A stretch of 64,000 bases of DNA from Cupriavidus phytohabitans (GTDB lineage: Bacteria; Pseudomonadota; Gammaproteobacteria; Burkholderiales; Burkholderiaceae), in the NCBI RefSeq assembly GCF_000426345.1, contig NZ_AUFE01000001.1, positions 186,001 to 250,000 of the forward strand, read 5' to 3'. The notes under the pieces are model-generated. The model worked only from the letters and a program-made list of their open reading frames with translations. It did not search any database and was not told where the DNA came from. Shown here in pieces: positions 45,942-54,358 of the stretch. Position 1 is the first letter of the stretch, and each line of letters opens with the position of its first letter. Made by a program: the position numbers and the translations under genes.

Positions 45942-47137
45942 CGACCTTCTGGCTGCTCGCCGCTGCACTGATCGCCGCCGCCATCGCGGGCCTGCTGTGG
46001 CCGCTGCTGCGCCGCCATGCCCCTCCTGACCCCGGCACCCCGGAGCGCATGCTGCTGGTCGACCTGTACCGCGACCAACTGCGCGAACTCGACGCCGACC
46101 TGCGCACCGGCACGCTGAGCGCGGCCCGGCATGCCGAAGCCCGCGACGAGCTCGGCCGCCGGCTGCTGGATGAAGCCACAGACACCGCCCCTGGCACGCG
46201 CCGCGCCAGCACGGCTCCGCTGCTCGCCGCGGCATTGCTTGCGGCGTTGCCGAGCGCCGCCATCCTGCTCTACCTGCACCTGGGCAACCCCGTCGCGCTC
46301 TGGCGCGCCGGCGACATGCCGCAAGCGAGCGGCAGCCCGCACCAGCTCAGCGGCGCACAGGTCGAAGGCATGGTCAACCAGCTGGCGCAGCGGCTGCGCG
46401 AAGCCCCTGCCGATCCCGAAGGCTGGGCCATGCTGGCGCGTTCCTACAGTGTGCTGGAGCGGTATGCCGACGCGGCCGCGGCCTACGCCCGCGCGGTCGA
46501 GCTGGCGCCCGAAGTGGCATCGCTGCGCTCCGATTACGCCGATGTGCTGGCCAGTCTCAACAATGGCTCACTGCAGGGCCTGCCAATGGCGGAGATCAAG
46601 CGGGCGCTGACGCTGGATCCGGATGACCCCAAGGCACTGGCGCTGGCGGCCAGCGCGGCAGTGGAACGCGGCGACACGGCAGCGGCGATCGGCTACTGGG
46701 AGCACCTGCACCGGCTACTGCCGCCGGACTCGCAGACCGCGGCACGCATTGCCGCCAACCTCGCCGCGGCGCGCGGAACTTCCGCCGCGCAGGCGGCGAA
46801 GCTTACCGGCATGGTCACGCTCAGCGAAAAAGCGGGGCGCACGCCGCAGCCGGGCGACACCCTCTTCGTCTATGCCCTGCCCGCCGACGGCTCGCGCATG
46901 CCGCTGGCGGTGCTGCGCCGGCAGGCGCGCGACCTGCCGCTGACCTTCACGCTGGACGACGCGATGGCGATGCGGCCCGACCACAAGCTGTCGGCGCATA
47001 CGCAGGTGGTGGTGGAAGCGCGTATTTCCGCGAGCGGGAACGCCATGCCGCAGTCAGGCGACCTGGTCGGGCGCAGCGGTCCGATGGCAGTCGGCAGCGA
47101 AGGCGTGCGGATCGCGATCGACGCTGCCGTGCCGTAG
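45938..47137 (+). CDS. ccmI: Apocytochrome c chaperone CcmI (CycH)
   Basis: 399-residue protein: two N-terminal membrane helices with LVDLYRDQLRELDADLRTGT between them (the classical CcmI loop), TPR-like helical repeats at about 150-260 (DPEGWAMLARSYSVLERYAD), and a C-terminal beta-rich domain. It presents apocytochromes to CcmF/H. Last gene of the nap-ccm operon; 3 bp separate it from the convergent threonine dehydrogenase-like gene, leaving no room for a conventional terminator. Confidence 0.92.
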   Translation: MTTFWLLAAALIAAAIAGLLWPLLRRHAPPDPGTPERMLLVDLYRDQLRELDADLRTGTLSAARHAEARDELGRRLLDEATDTAPGTRRASTAPLLAAALLAALPSAAILLYLHLGNPVALWRAGDMPQASGSPHQLSGAQVEGMVNQLAQRLREAPADPEGWAMLARSYSVLERYADAAAAYARAVELAPEVASLRSDYADVLASLNNGSLQGLPMAEIKRALTLDPDDPKALALAASAAVERGDTAAAIGYWEHLHRLLPPDSQTAARIAANLAAARGTSAAQAAKLTGMVTLSEKAGRTPQPGDTLFVYALPADGSRMPLAVLRRQARDLPLTFTLDDAMAMRPDHKLSAHTQVVVEARISASGNAMPQSGDLVGRSGPMAVGSEGVRIAIDAAVP

Positions 47138-47140
47138 CGC

Positions 47141-48097
47141 TCAGGCAGCGAGCGTCGCCCTCAGGTTGGCCAGCATGTCCGCTACCATTTCCTCCAGGCC
47201 GTACTGCGCCTTCCAGCCCCAGTCCGCGCGCGCCACCGAATCGTCGATCGAATCGGGCCAGCCTTGCGCGATTGCCTGGCGGTAGTCGGGCTCGTAGCGG
47301 ATCTCGAAGTCCGGCACATGTTCGCGGATCGCCGCGGCGATCTGCGCGGGCGTGAAGGTTGTGCCGGCGATGTTGTAGCTGCCGCGCTCGCCCAGCCGTT
47401 CGGCCGGTGCCTCCATCAGCTCGATGGTGGCGCGCAGCGCGTCGGGCATGTACATCATCGGCAAGGCCTCGTCTTCCTTCAGGAAGCACGTGTAGGGCTC
47501 GCCCTTCACGGCCGCATGGAAGATGTCGACCGCATAGTCCGTGGTGCCGCCGCCCGGCGGCGTCTTGTGCGAGATCAGCCCCGGATAGCGCACGCTGCGC
47601 ACGTCGACGCCATGGTTCGCGTGGTACCAGCGGCACCAGCCCTCGCCCGCCTGCTTGGAGATGCCATAGACGGTGGTCGGCTCCATCACGGTCTTCTGCG
47701 GCGTATCCACCGACGGCGTGGTCGGACCGAACGCCGCGATCGAGCTGGGCCAGAACACGCGCTCCAGCCCGGTCTGCCGCGCCAGCTCCAGCACGTTGAG
47801 CAGGCTCGTCATATTCAGGTTCCACGCCCACTGCGGCGCCTTTTCGCCGGTTGCGGACAGCGCCGCCGCCAGCAGGTAGACCTGCGTGATGCCATGGCGC
47901 TCGACCACGGTGGCGAGTTCGCCGCGGTCGGTGGCGTTGAGCATCTCGTGCGTGATATGCACGTGCCGGCCGGTCGGCACCACGTCGGAGGTGACGACGT
48001 TGGTGCGGCCGTAGCGATCGGCCAGCGCCAGTGCCAGTTCCGAGCCGATCTGGCCGTTGGCGCCGACGATCAGGATCTTGGGAGTGCCGCCGGCCAT
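47141..48097 (-). CDS. NAD-dependent L-threonine 3-dehydrogenase-like, extended SDR type
   Basis: 318-residue short-chain dehydrogenase/epimerase-type protein. ILIVGANGQIGSELALALAD binds NAD, SSIAAFGP holds the catalytic Ser, YGISKQAGE the Tyr and Lys. The sequence pattern VDVRSVRYPGLIS with the kbl partner indicates the non-zinc, epimerase-like L-threonine dehydrogenase, which oxidises threonine to 2-amino-3-ketobutyrate. Start overlaps the kbl stop by one base (TGATG), so translation is coupled. Confidence 0.88.
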   Translation of the reverse strand: MAGGTPKILIVGANGQIGSELALALADRYGRTNVVTSDVVPTGRHVHITHEMLNATDRGELATVVERHGITQVYLLAAALSATGEKAPQWAWNLNMTSLLNVLELARQTGLERVFWPSSIAAFGPTTPSVDTPQKTVMEPTTVYGISKQAGEGWCRWYHANHGVDVRSVRYPGLISHKTPPGGGTTDYAVDIFHAAVKGEPYTCFLKEDEALPMMYMPDALRATIELMEAPAERLGERGSYNIAGTTFTPAQIAAAIREHVPDFEIRYEPDYRQAIAQGWPDSIDDSVARADWGWKAQYGLEEMVADMLANLRATLAA

Positions 48098-49296
48098 CAG
48101 ATCAGCCCCAGTTCACGGCCGGCCTGGCCGAACGCATCCAGCGCCGCCTGCAGCGCGGCTTCGTCATGCAGCGCGCTCATCTGCACGCGGATGCGGGCCT
48201 GGCCCTTTGGCACCACCGGGTAGAAGAAGCCGACCACGTACACGCCCAGGTCCAAAAGGCGCTGCGCGAGCTGCTGCGCCTTCTCCGCGTCGTAGACCAT
48301 GATCGGGATGATGGGATGCTCCCCGGCCTTGACGTCGAAGCCCAGCTTGTCCAGCCCCGCGCGGAAGAACTTGGTGTTGCGTTCCAGCCGGTCACGCAGC
48401 TCGGTGCTGGTTTCAAGGATATCGAGCACCGCGATCGATGCCCCGACGATCGCTGGCGCCACCGTGTTGGAGAACAGGTACGGCCGCGAGCGCTGGCGCA
48501 ACAGCGCCACCACCTCCTTGCGCGAGCTGGTGAAGCCGCCGGAAGCGCCGCCCAGCGCCTTGCCCAGCGTGCCGGTGATGATGTCGATCTTGCCGAACAC
48601 GCCGCACAGCTCATGCGTGCCGCGCCCGCGCGCCCCCAGGAAGCCCGTCGCGTGGCATTCGTCGATGCCCAGCAGCGCGCCGTACTCGTCGCAGATCGCG
48701 CGCATCTCGTCGAGCCGCGCGATGGTGCCGTCCATCGAGAACGCGCCGTCGGTAAACACCAGCATGAAGCGCGCGCCGTCCGCGCGTGCTTGCGCGAGCT
48801 GCACGCGCAGGTCGTCGAGGTCGTTGTGCTGGTAGCGGTAGCGGCGCGCCTTGCTCAGGCGGATGCCGTCGATGATCGACGCATGGTTGAGTGCATCGCT
48901 GATGACCGCGTCCTCGGCGCCCAGCAGCGTCTCGAACAGCCCGCCATTGGCGTCGAACGCGGAGCCGTAGAGGATGGTGTCCTCCGTGCCCAGGAATGCC
49001 GACAGCCGCGCTTCCAGTGTCTTGTGCAGATCCTGCGTGCCGCAGATAAAGCGCACGGAACTGAGGCCGAAGCCATGCGTGCGCAGCGCCTCGTGCGCGG
49101 CCTCGATCACCTGCGGGTGCGACGACAGCCCAAGGTAGTTGTTGGCGCACAGATTGATCACCTCGCGGCCGTCGGTGGTGCGCACCCGCGCGCCCTGCGG
49201 CGTGGTAATCACGCGCTCCTGCTTGAACAGCCCGGCCTCGCGGATCGCGTCGAGTTCGGTGCGGATGGATGCGTAGAATGCCTCGGCATTCGGCAT
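48097..49296 (-). CDS. kbl: 2-amino-3-ketobutyrate CoA ligase
   Basis: 399-residue PLP-dependent alpha-oxoamine synthase. Converts 2-amino-3-ketobutyrate plus CoA to glycine and acetyl-CoA. VRFICGTQDLHKTLEARLSA, DECHATGFLGARGRGTHEL and ITGTLGKALGGASGGFTSS with the PLP Lys are diagnostic. The length matches E. coli Kbl (398). Start ATG 49296 (MPNAEAFYASIR). First gene of kbl-tdh, divergent from the XRE regulator. Confidence 0.95.
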   Translation of the reverse strand: MPNAEAFYASIRTELDAIREAGLFKQERVITTPQGARVRTTDGREVINLCANNYLGLSSHPQVIEAAHEALRTHGFGLSSVRFICGTQDLHKTLEARLSAFLGTEDTILYGSAFDANGGLFETLLGAEDAVISDALNHASIIDGIRLSKARRYRYQHNDLDDLRVQLAQARADGARFMLVFTDGAFSMDGTIARLDEMRAICDEYGALLGIDECHATGFLGARGRGTHELCGVFGKIDIITGTLGKALGGASGGFTSSRKEVVALLRQRSRPYLFSNTVAPAIVGASIAVLDILETSTELRDRLERNTKFFRAGLDKLGFDVKAGEHPIIPIMVYDAEKAQQLAQRLLDLGVYVVGFFYPVVPKGQARIRVQMSALHDEAALQAALDAFGQAGRELGLI

Positions 49297-49355
49297 GGCT
49301 GGCTCCCTGTGGTGTGCAGTGATGTGCTGGGGATATGCTAGGATTCGATCGATAA

Positions 49356-49403
49356 ATCGAACATGTTCTGTATATCGAACATTTTGCGCAATATAACGAA
49401 CAT
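49356..49403. promoter_or_regulatory. Three operator-like repeats between kbl and the XRE regulator
   Basis: ATCGAACAT at 49356-49364 and 49374-49382, and AACGAACAT at 49395-49403, start-to-start spacings 18 and 21 bp (about two helical turns). The first is part of a perfect palindrome GAACATGTTC (49359-49368). A likely binding array for the adjacent XRE-cupin protein, controlling both directions. Confidence 0.65.
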
Positions 49404-49409
49404 CCATCC

Positions 49410-50006
49410 ATGATGCAAGCCCCGGCCCAGACCCCGCAAGCCGAAGGTCCGCCAGCTGTCGGCCTGGCGCTGCAGGCACTGCGTCAGCAGCAGCGCCTGT
49501 CGCTCGACGAACTGTCGCGCCGCGCCGGCGTATCCAAGTCGATGCTGTCCCAGATCGAACGCAACCTGGCCAACCCCACCGTCGCAGTGCTGTGGCGACT
49601 GGCCAATGCGCTGGGCGTGAGCCTGACCGACTTCCTCGCCGGCGGCGCCGCGGAGCGCCCTGGCGGCGGCATCACCGTGGTCCAGCCGCACGCGATCCCG
49701 TCGCTGAAAAGCCCCGACACCCGCTGCGACTTGCGCATCCTGGGGCCGATCGAGCTGGCCGGGCGCTTCGAGTGGTATGAGCTGACCATCCAGGCCGGAG
49801 GCGAGCTCGCCTCCGAGCCGCATGAGGCCGGCACGCAGGAACACCTGACGGTATTGGGGGGGGCGATGACGGTGCGCGCCGGCGCCGACGAGAAGAAGCT
49901 GCGGCACGGCGAGACCGCGCGCTATGCGGCCGATGTCGCACATGCGATCTCCAATGGCGGCAAGACCACTGCCACCGCACTACTGGTTGTAGTGCATCCG
50001 GGGTAA
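49410..50006 (+). CDS. XRE family transcriptional regulator with cupin domain
   Basis: 198-residue regulator. N-terminal helix-turn-helix (LSLDELSRRAGVSKSMLSQI then ERNLANPTVAVLWRLANALG) and a C-terminal cupin (about 110-198) with EHLTVLGGAMTVRAG and VAHAISNGG. Such proteins usually sense small metabolites such as amino acids or polyamines. Divergent from kbl-tdh with repeated operator-like sites, so threonine or glycine is the natural effector candidate. Two adjacent ATGs (49410, 49413). Confidence 0.92.
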   Translation: MMQAPAQTPQAEGPPAVGLALQALRQQQRLSLDELSRRAGVSKSMLSQIERNLANPTVAVLWRLANALGVSLTDFLAGGAAERPGGGITVVQPHAIPSLKSPDTRCDLRILGPIELAGRFEWYELTIQAGGELASEPHEAGTQEHLTVLGGAMTVRAGADEKKLRHGETARYAADVAHAISNGGKTTATALLVVVHPG

Positions 50007-50147
50007 GGCGGGCAAGGGAGGGCACTTCCCCCAGGCCGGGCTGTAGTGGTTACCAGCTTCTACCAGCGTCGCCAGCAATTCCATGAACACCTCCCGCTGC
50101 GCGGCTTCGGCGGCGCCAGCATGCGTTCCTGCGCGAGCGCCGGCGCC

Positions 50148-50819
50148 TCAGCGCGCGCCAGCGGCACTGAGAATGCGCTCGATCTGCGCATAGCCGCGCT
50201 GGCGCGCATGCTGCAGCGGACTGACGCCCTCGCCGTCGGCGAGGTTCACGTTGGCGCGCGCCTGCACCAGCAGGCGCACGATCTCGGTATGCGCGGCGCC
50301 GCCGTTGCCGAGGATGATGGCCTCGAGCAGCGCCGTCCATTTCAGCCGGTTGACATGGTCGACATCCACGCCGGCCGCGATCAGCATGCGCACGGTCTCG
50401 ACATGCCCGCGCTCGGCGGCGGGAATCAGCGCGGTGCCGCCATAGCGGTTGGTGCTGCGCAGGTCTGCGCCGTTGGCCAGCGCCATGCGCAGGATCTCGT
50501 TGTGGCCACGCGCGCCGGCGTAGAGGTAGGGGCTGTCCTGGATCGCATCCTTGGCATTGACGTCGGCGCCGGCCTCGATCAGCACCTTTGCCGCTTGCAC
50601 GCGGTTGTGATGCGTGGCGACCAGCAGCGCGGTACGTCCCTGCGCGTCACGGGCGTCGATGGCCACGCCGCTGGCAAGCAGCGCGCGCACGCGTGCGGTG
50701 TCGCCACTGGCCGCGGCGGCATGGAGCTCGGTGGCCGGCAAAGCGCCGGCCGCGAAGGAAACGTGGGTCACCATGGCAATCACAATGGCAAGACAGAGAA
50801 GCAGGCGCGCGGCCAGCAT
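50148..50819 (-). CDS. Secreted ankyrin-repeat protein
   Basis: 223-residue protein with a signal peptide (LLLCLAIVIAMVTHVSFAAG) and five or so ankyrin repeats (TELHAAAASGDTARVRALLA, TALLVATHHNRVQAAKVLIE, TALIPAAERGHVETVRMLIA). Periplasmic ankyrin proteins in proteobacteria include inhibitors or partners of catalases and toxins; the target here is unknown. The 141 bp between it and the convergent XRE gene hold nothing recognisable. Confidence 0.88.
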   Translation of the reverse strand: MLAARLLLCLAIVIAMVTHVSFAAGALPATELHAAAASGDTARVRALLASGVAIDARDAQGRTALLVATHHNRVQAAKVLIEAGADVNAKDAIQDSPYLYAGARGHNEILRMALANGADLRSTNRYGGTALIPAAERGHVETVRMLIAAGVDVDHVNRLKWTALLEAIILGNGGAAHTEIVRLLVQARANVNLADGEGVSPLQHARQRGYAQIERILSAAGAR

Positions 50820-51300
50820 GCGTGTATCTCCATGCGGGATGAGAAAAAAGAGGCCATGGTCGCGCAGCAGGAGCGGCCTGGTCGCGGCATTCTGTCACGC
50901 CGGCACCGTGCGCCGGAAGTTAAGCCTTTGAATGGGATCCAGTGACAAAACGAATGAGTCGCCGCGATGAATCGCCGAGCCTGCTACCGGTCAAGCCCAC
51001 GCCACCTGCTTGGCCATCACACTGTCATCGTCGCTGGCCGATAATGGCTCCCCACACCGGTCAGCGAGAGGCAACTTGTAACGGCAAGTACTGGCAAGGA
51101 ACCGTGCGCCACCGGTGCCGTCAAACAAGCTAGCCGCCAGAGACCGGACATGCGACCGGGCACCGCGCTGCAGCATTCGTGCCGCAATGCAGCACGCGCC
51201 GTCGCAAGTGCCAGGGTCTCCACGGCGCGCTTCTTCGCGCGGGCGCCGCGTGCGCCCTGCAGACCCCCAGCAAACGCCCCCTCTAGCCAAGGAGATGAAC
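50820..51300. other. 481-bp intergenic region, no gene recognised
   Basis: Between the divergent ankyrin gene and a small hypothetical gene. Frames here encode only Arg/Pro-rich sequence typical of non-coding GC-rich DNA. A short dyad ACTTG-N6-CAAGT occurs at about 51070. No promoter can be named with confidence. Confidence 0.45.
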
Positions 51301-51510
51301 GTGCTGAGCCCGCATGAATTTGCCACGCTATTGCTACTGAGCGACGGCCCCGACTCCCTCGATTCGAACGATTCCCGCCAGATCGATCCCACTGACCTGA
51401 AGGCCCTGGTCGAAAAACAACTGGTCCAGCTCGAAGTCCTGCACGGTTGCCGGCAGGAACCACGCATCACCAGCCACGGCTACTCGATGCTGAAAGCCAT
51501 GGGACGCTGA
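51301..51510 (+). CDS. Small hypothetical protein
   Basis: 69-residue acidic protein beginning (GTG) LSPHEFATLLLLSDGPDS, then PTDLKALVEKQLVQLE and ITSHGYSMLKAMGR, reminiscent of small winged-helix-like proteins. AAGGAG at 51289-51294 decides the start: it is directly abutting ATG 51295, too close to work, but is 6 bp before GTG 51301. No function assigned; it precedes the dioxygenase-like gene by 78 bp. Confidence 0.65.
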   Translation: MLSPHEFATLLLLSDGPDSLDSNDSRQIDPTDLKALVEKQLVQLEVLHGCRQEPRITSHGYSMLKAMGR

Positions 51511-51588
51511 GGCGTCCCGCCCATCACCCGACCGGCTGACCCGCGATTCGCGCAGCAGTGCGCACCCCGACATCCCACGGAGACCCAC

Positions 51589-52281
51589 ATGGACGTGCGC
51601 CTTGCAGCCGGCCCTGACGGGACAGCCCCCCCAGACACCGCGCGCCGCTGCTTCCTGCAAGAAGTGGCGGCCCTGCTTGCGCTCGGGTGCATCGGCACCG
51701 CAGAAGCGCAGGCGCCGGCGGCCTGCCTGCTCACCCCTGAGGCAACCGAAGGGCCCTTTTACCTGGACGATGCACTGATGCGCGCCGACATCCGCGACGG
51801 CCGCCCCGGCCAGCCGCTGCGGCTGCGGCTGCGCGTGGTCGAGGCACGGCGCGGCTGCGCGCCCGTCCAGGGCGCGCTGGTCAGCGTGTGGCACTGCGAC
51901 GCCAATGGCAGCTACAGCGGCGAAAGCGCCACCAATCGCCAAACCCGCTACCTGCGCGGCGTGCAGGCCACCGGCGCCGACGGCGTGGCGACGTTCACGA
52001 CGATCTATCCCGGCTGGTATCCGTCGCGCGCCATCCATATTCACTTCAAGGTGCTGCTGGCGCAGTCGGAAGTCCTGACCAGCCAGCTGTATTTCGATGA
52101 TGCGCTCAGCCGACAGGTGCTCCGCAGCCACCCTGCCTACGGCGCACACGGCGTGCCGACGCGTCCGACCACAGGGGATCCGATTGCCGGCAGCAGACCC
52201 AGCACCGTGCGCGTGAACCAGCCCGGGGATACCGGCAGCGCGCTCGAGGGCGAGTTCACAGTTGGGATTGCGCGCGCCTGA
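51589..52281 (+). CDS. Exported intradiol ring-cleavage dioxygenase-like protein
   Basis: 230-residue protein of the protocatechuate/catechol intradiol dioxygenase fold. N-terminal signal-like segment (RRCFLQEVAALLALGCIGTA, ending AEAQAPA; the RRCFLQE run is twin-arginine-like). CLLTPEATEGPFYLDDALMR is the typical first motif and YPGWYPSRAIHIHFKV carries Tyr and both His iron ligands. Cytoplasmic enzymes of this type feed beta-ketoadipate; exported versions are little characterised and may act on lignin-derived or cell-wall phenolics. No ring-cleavage pathway genes adjoin it. Confidence 0.85.
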   Translation: MDVRLAAGPDGTAPPDTARRCFLQEVAALLALGCIGTAEAQAPAACLLTPEATEGPFYLDDALMRADIRDGRPGQPLRLRLRVVEARRGCAPVQGALVSVWHCDANGSYSGESATNRQTRYLRGVQATGADGVATFTTIYPGWYPSRAIHIHFKVLLAQSEVLTSQLYFDDALSRQVLRSHPAYGAHGVPTRPTTGDPIAGSRPSTVRVNQPGDTGSALEGEFTVGIARA

Positions 52282-52545
52282 ATCTTGCGGCAGTGCCGCA
52301 TCAGCGCCCGCGCCGCGGAGCCAAAGTGAGCCAGCCCACACCGCGCGGGTAATCCCTAGATTGTGGTTCTCTGTCCATTTCCTACCATGAAGGGAATCAG
52401 GGACCACCCTGCGCAGCGCGCGCGCAGCTTTCCTGGTCCATCGCTTTCCCGATTTTCCCGACTTTTCCGGTGTTCAAGACAGTGGCGAGCTGACTCGGCC
52501 CATGGCCAGTGCTCGCGGCCATCCCACCCATACATGGAGGCAATC

Positions 52546-53712
52546 ATGGCATCCAGGACGAGGAAAACACAGGCGAAGCAGTCTGCCGCCGAGACCGGCG
52601 GCGCGGGTGGCGTCTCGCGGCGCGGCTTTCTCGGCGGCGCCGCCGGGGCAGCAGCCGGCGCTGCGGCAATGGGATTCCCGGCCATCGTCAAGGCGCAGGG
52701 CCCCGTCACCATGCGCTGGCAGAGCACATGGCCGACCAAGGACATCTTCCACGAGTTTGCCGGCGATTTCGTTGCCAAGGTGAACAATATGTCGGGCGGC
52801 GACCTGAAGATCGAACTGCTGCCCGCCGGCGCGGTGGTCAAGGCGTTCGACCTGATCGATGCCGTCAGCAAGGGCACCCTCGACGGCGGCCACGGCGTGA
52901 TCGCGTACTGGTACGGCAAAAACTCCGCGCTGGCGCTGTGGGGCTCCGGCCCCGCGTGGGGCATGGATCCGAACATGCTGCTGGCCTGGCACAAATACGG
53001 CGGCGGCAAGCAGTTGCAGGAAGAGATCTACCGCAGCCTGAACCTCGACGTGGTCTCGTTCCTGTACGGGCCGATGCCGACGCAGCCGCTGGGCTGGTTC
53101 AAGAAGCCCATTACCAAGCCGGAGGACTTCAAGGGACTGAAGTTCCGCACGGTCGGCCTGTCGATCGATATCTTCACCGGGCTGGGCGCCGCGGTGAACG
53201 CGCTGCCCGGCGCAGAGATCGTGCCGGCCATGGACCGCGGCCTGCTCGACGCCGCCGAATTCAACAATGCCAGCTCGGACCGGGCGCTGGGCTTCCAGGA
53301 CGTGTCCAAGGTCTGCATGCTGCGCAGCTTCCACCAGGCCTCGGAGCAGTTCGAGATCCTGTTCAACAAGAAGCGCTATGACGCGCTGCCGGCCAAGATG
53401 AAGGCACTGATCGCCAACGCGGTGGAGGCGGCCTCGGCGGATATGTCGATGAAGGCGATCGACCGCTATTCCAAGGACTATCAGGCGCTGCAGGCGCAGG
53501 GCGTGAAGTTCTACGCCACGCCCAACTCGGTGCTGCAGGCACAGCTCAAGGTCTGGGACGAGATCGTGGCGCGCAAGGAAAAGGAAAACCCGATGTTCAA
53601 GAAGGTCAACGACTCGATGAAGGCCTTCGCGCAGCGCGCCACCCGCTGGCAGAACGACACCAACGTCGACTTCCGGCTGGCGACAAGCCACTACTTCGCC
53701 AAGCGCACCTGA
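52546..53712 (+). CDS. dctP: TRAP transporter substrate-binding protein DctP
   Basis: 388-residue periplasmic receptor. Twin-arginine signal SRRGFLGGAAGAAAGAA at about 29-45. The mature part resembles the TakP subgroup for 2-oxoacids: VTMRWQSTWPTKDIFHEFAG at the start, then GLKFRTVGLSIDIF, and AEFNNASSDRALGFQDV. GGAGG lies before ATG 52546, preferred to ATG 52534. First of a dctPQM set. Confidence 0.9.
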   Translation: MASRTRKTQAKQSAAETGGAGGVSRRGFLGGAAGAAAGAAAMGFPAIVKAQGPVTMRWQSTWPTKDIFHEFAGDFVAKVNNMSGGDLKIELLPAGAVVKAFDLIDAVSKGTLDGGHGVIAYWYGKNSALALWGSGPAWGMDPNMLLAWHKYGGGKQLQEEIYRSLNLDVVSFLYGPMPTQPLGWFKKPITKPEDFKGLKFRTVGLSIDIFTGLGAAVNALPGAEIVPAMDRGLLDAAEFNNASSDRALGFQDVSKVCMLRSFHQASEQFEILFNKKRYDALPAKMKALIANAVEAASADMSMKAIDRYSKDYQALQAQGVKFYATPNSVLQAQLKVWDEIVARKEKENPMFKKVNDSMKAFAQRATRWQNDTNVDFRLATSHYFAKRT

Positions 53713-53731
53713 GCAGCGCCGGGGCACCATC

Positions 53732-54358
53732 GTGCAACGCCTGCTGCTCGGCATCGACCGGGTAAGCACTTTCGTCGGCCAGGCCGGCTCGTGGCTGATC
53801 ATCGCGCTGACGCTGATGATCAGCTACGAGGTGTTCTCGCGCTACGCGCTCGGCGCGCCGCACGCTTGGGTGTTCGATGCCAGCAACATGCTGTACGGCA
53901 CGCTGTTCATGCTGGCCGGCGCCTACACGCTGGCCAAGCGCGGGCACGTGCGCGGCGATATCCTGTATGGCTTCCTGTCGCCGCGCATGCAGGCGGCGAT
54001 CGACCTGGTGCTGTACCTGGCCTTCTTCTTTCCCGGCGTGATCGCGCTGGCCTGGGCCGGCATCGACTTCTTCGAGGTCTCGCTGGCGCAGAACGAACAT
54101 TCGTCGATCGCCGCCGACGGCCCGCCGATCTACCCGTTCAAGGCGGTCATCCCGATTGCCGGCGCGCTATTGCTGCTGCAGGGCGTAGCCGAGACCATCC
54201 GCTGCATCCTGTGCCTGCAGCGCGGGCAATGGCCGCCGCGCGAAGGCGATGTCGAGGAAGTGGACGTCGAACAGCTCAAGGAAATGGTGCAAGGCACGCC
54301 GACGGCCGAGCTGGTTGACACGCCCCCGCCACCCCACCGCGAGGACGCCGCGCGATGA
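53732..54358 (+). CDS. dctQ: TRAP transporter small permease DctQ
   Basis: 208-residue four-helix membrane subunit; LIIALTLMISYEVFSRYALG is the first DctQ helix, followed by WVFDASNMLYGTLFMLAGAY. Pairs with DctM. GTG start at 53732, 19 bp after dctP; ends overlapping dctM by 4 bp. The acidic C-terminal tail (EGDVEEVDVEQLKEMVQG) is cytoplasmic and longer than in many relatives. Confidence 0.9.
   Translation: MQRLLLGIDRVSTFVGQAGSWLIIALTLMISYEVFSRYALGAPHAWVFDASNMLYGTLFMLAGAYTLAKRGHVRGDILYGFLSPRMQAAIDLVLYLAFFFPGVIALAWAGIDFFEVSLAQNEHSSIAADGPPIYPFKAVIPIAGALLLLQGVAETIRCILCLQRGQWPPREGDVEEVDVEQLKEMVQGTPTAELVDTPPPPHREDAAR

Noticed and set aside
49310..49356. kbl promoter on the minus strand
   Set aside because: Several poor -35/-10 combinations but none convincing.
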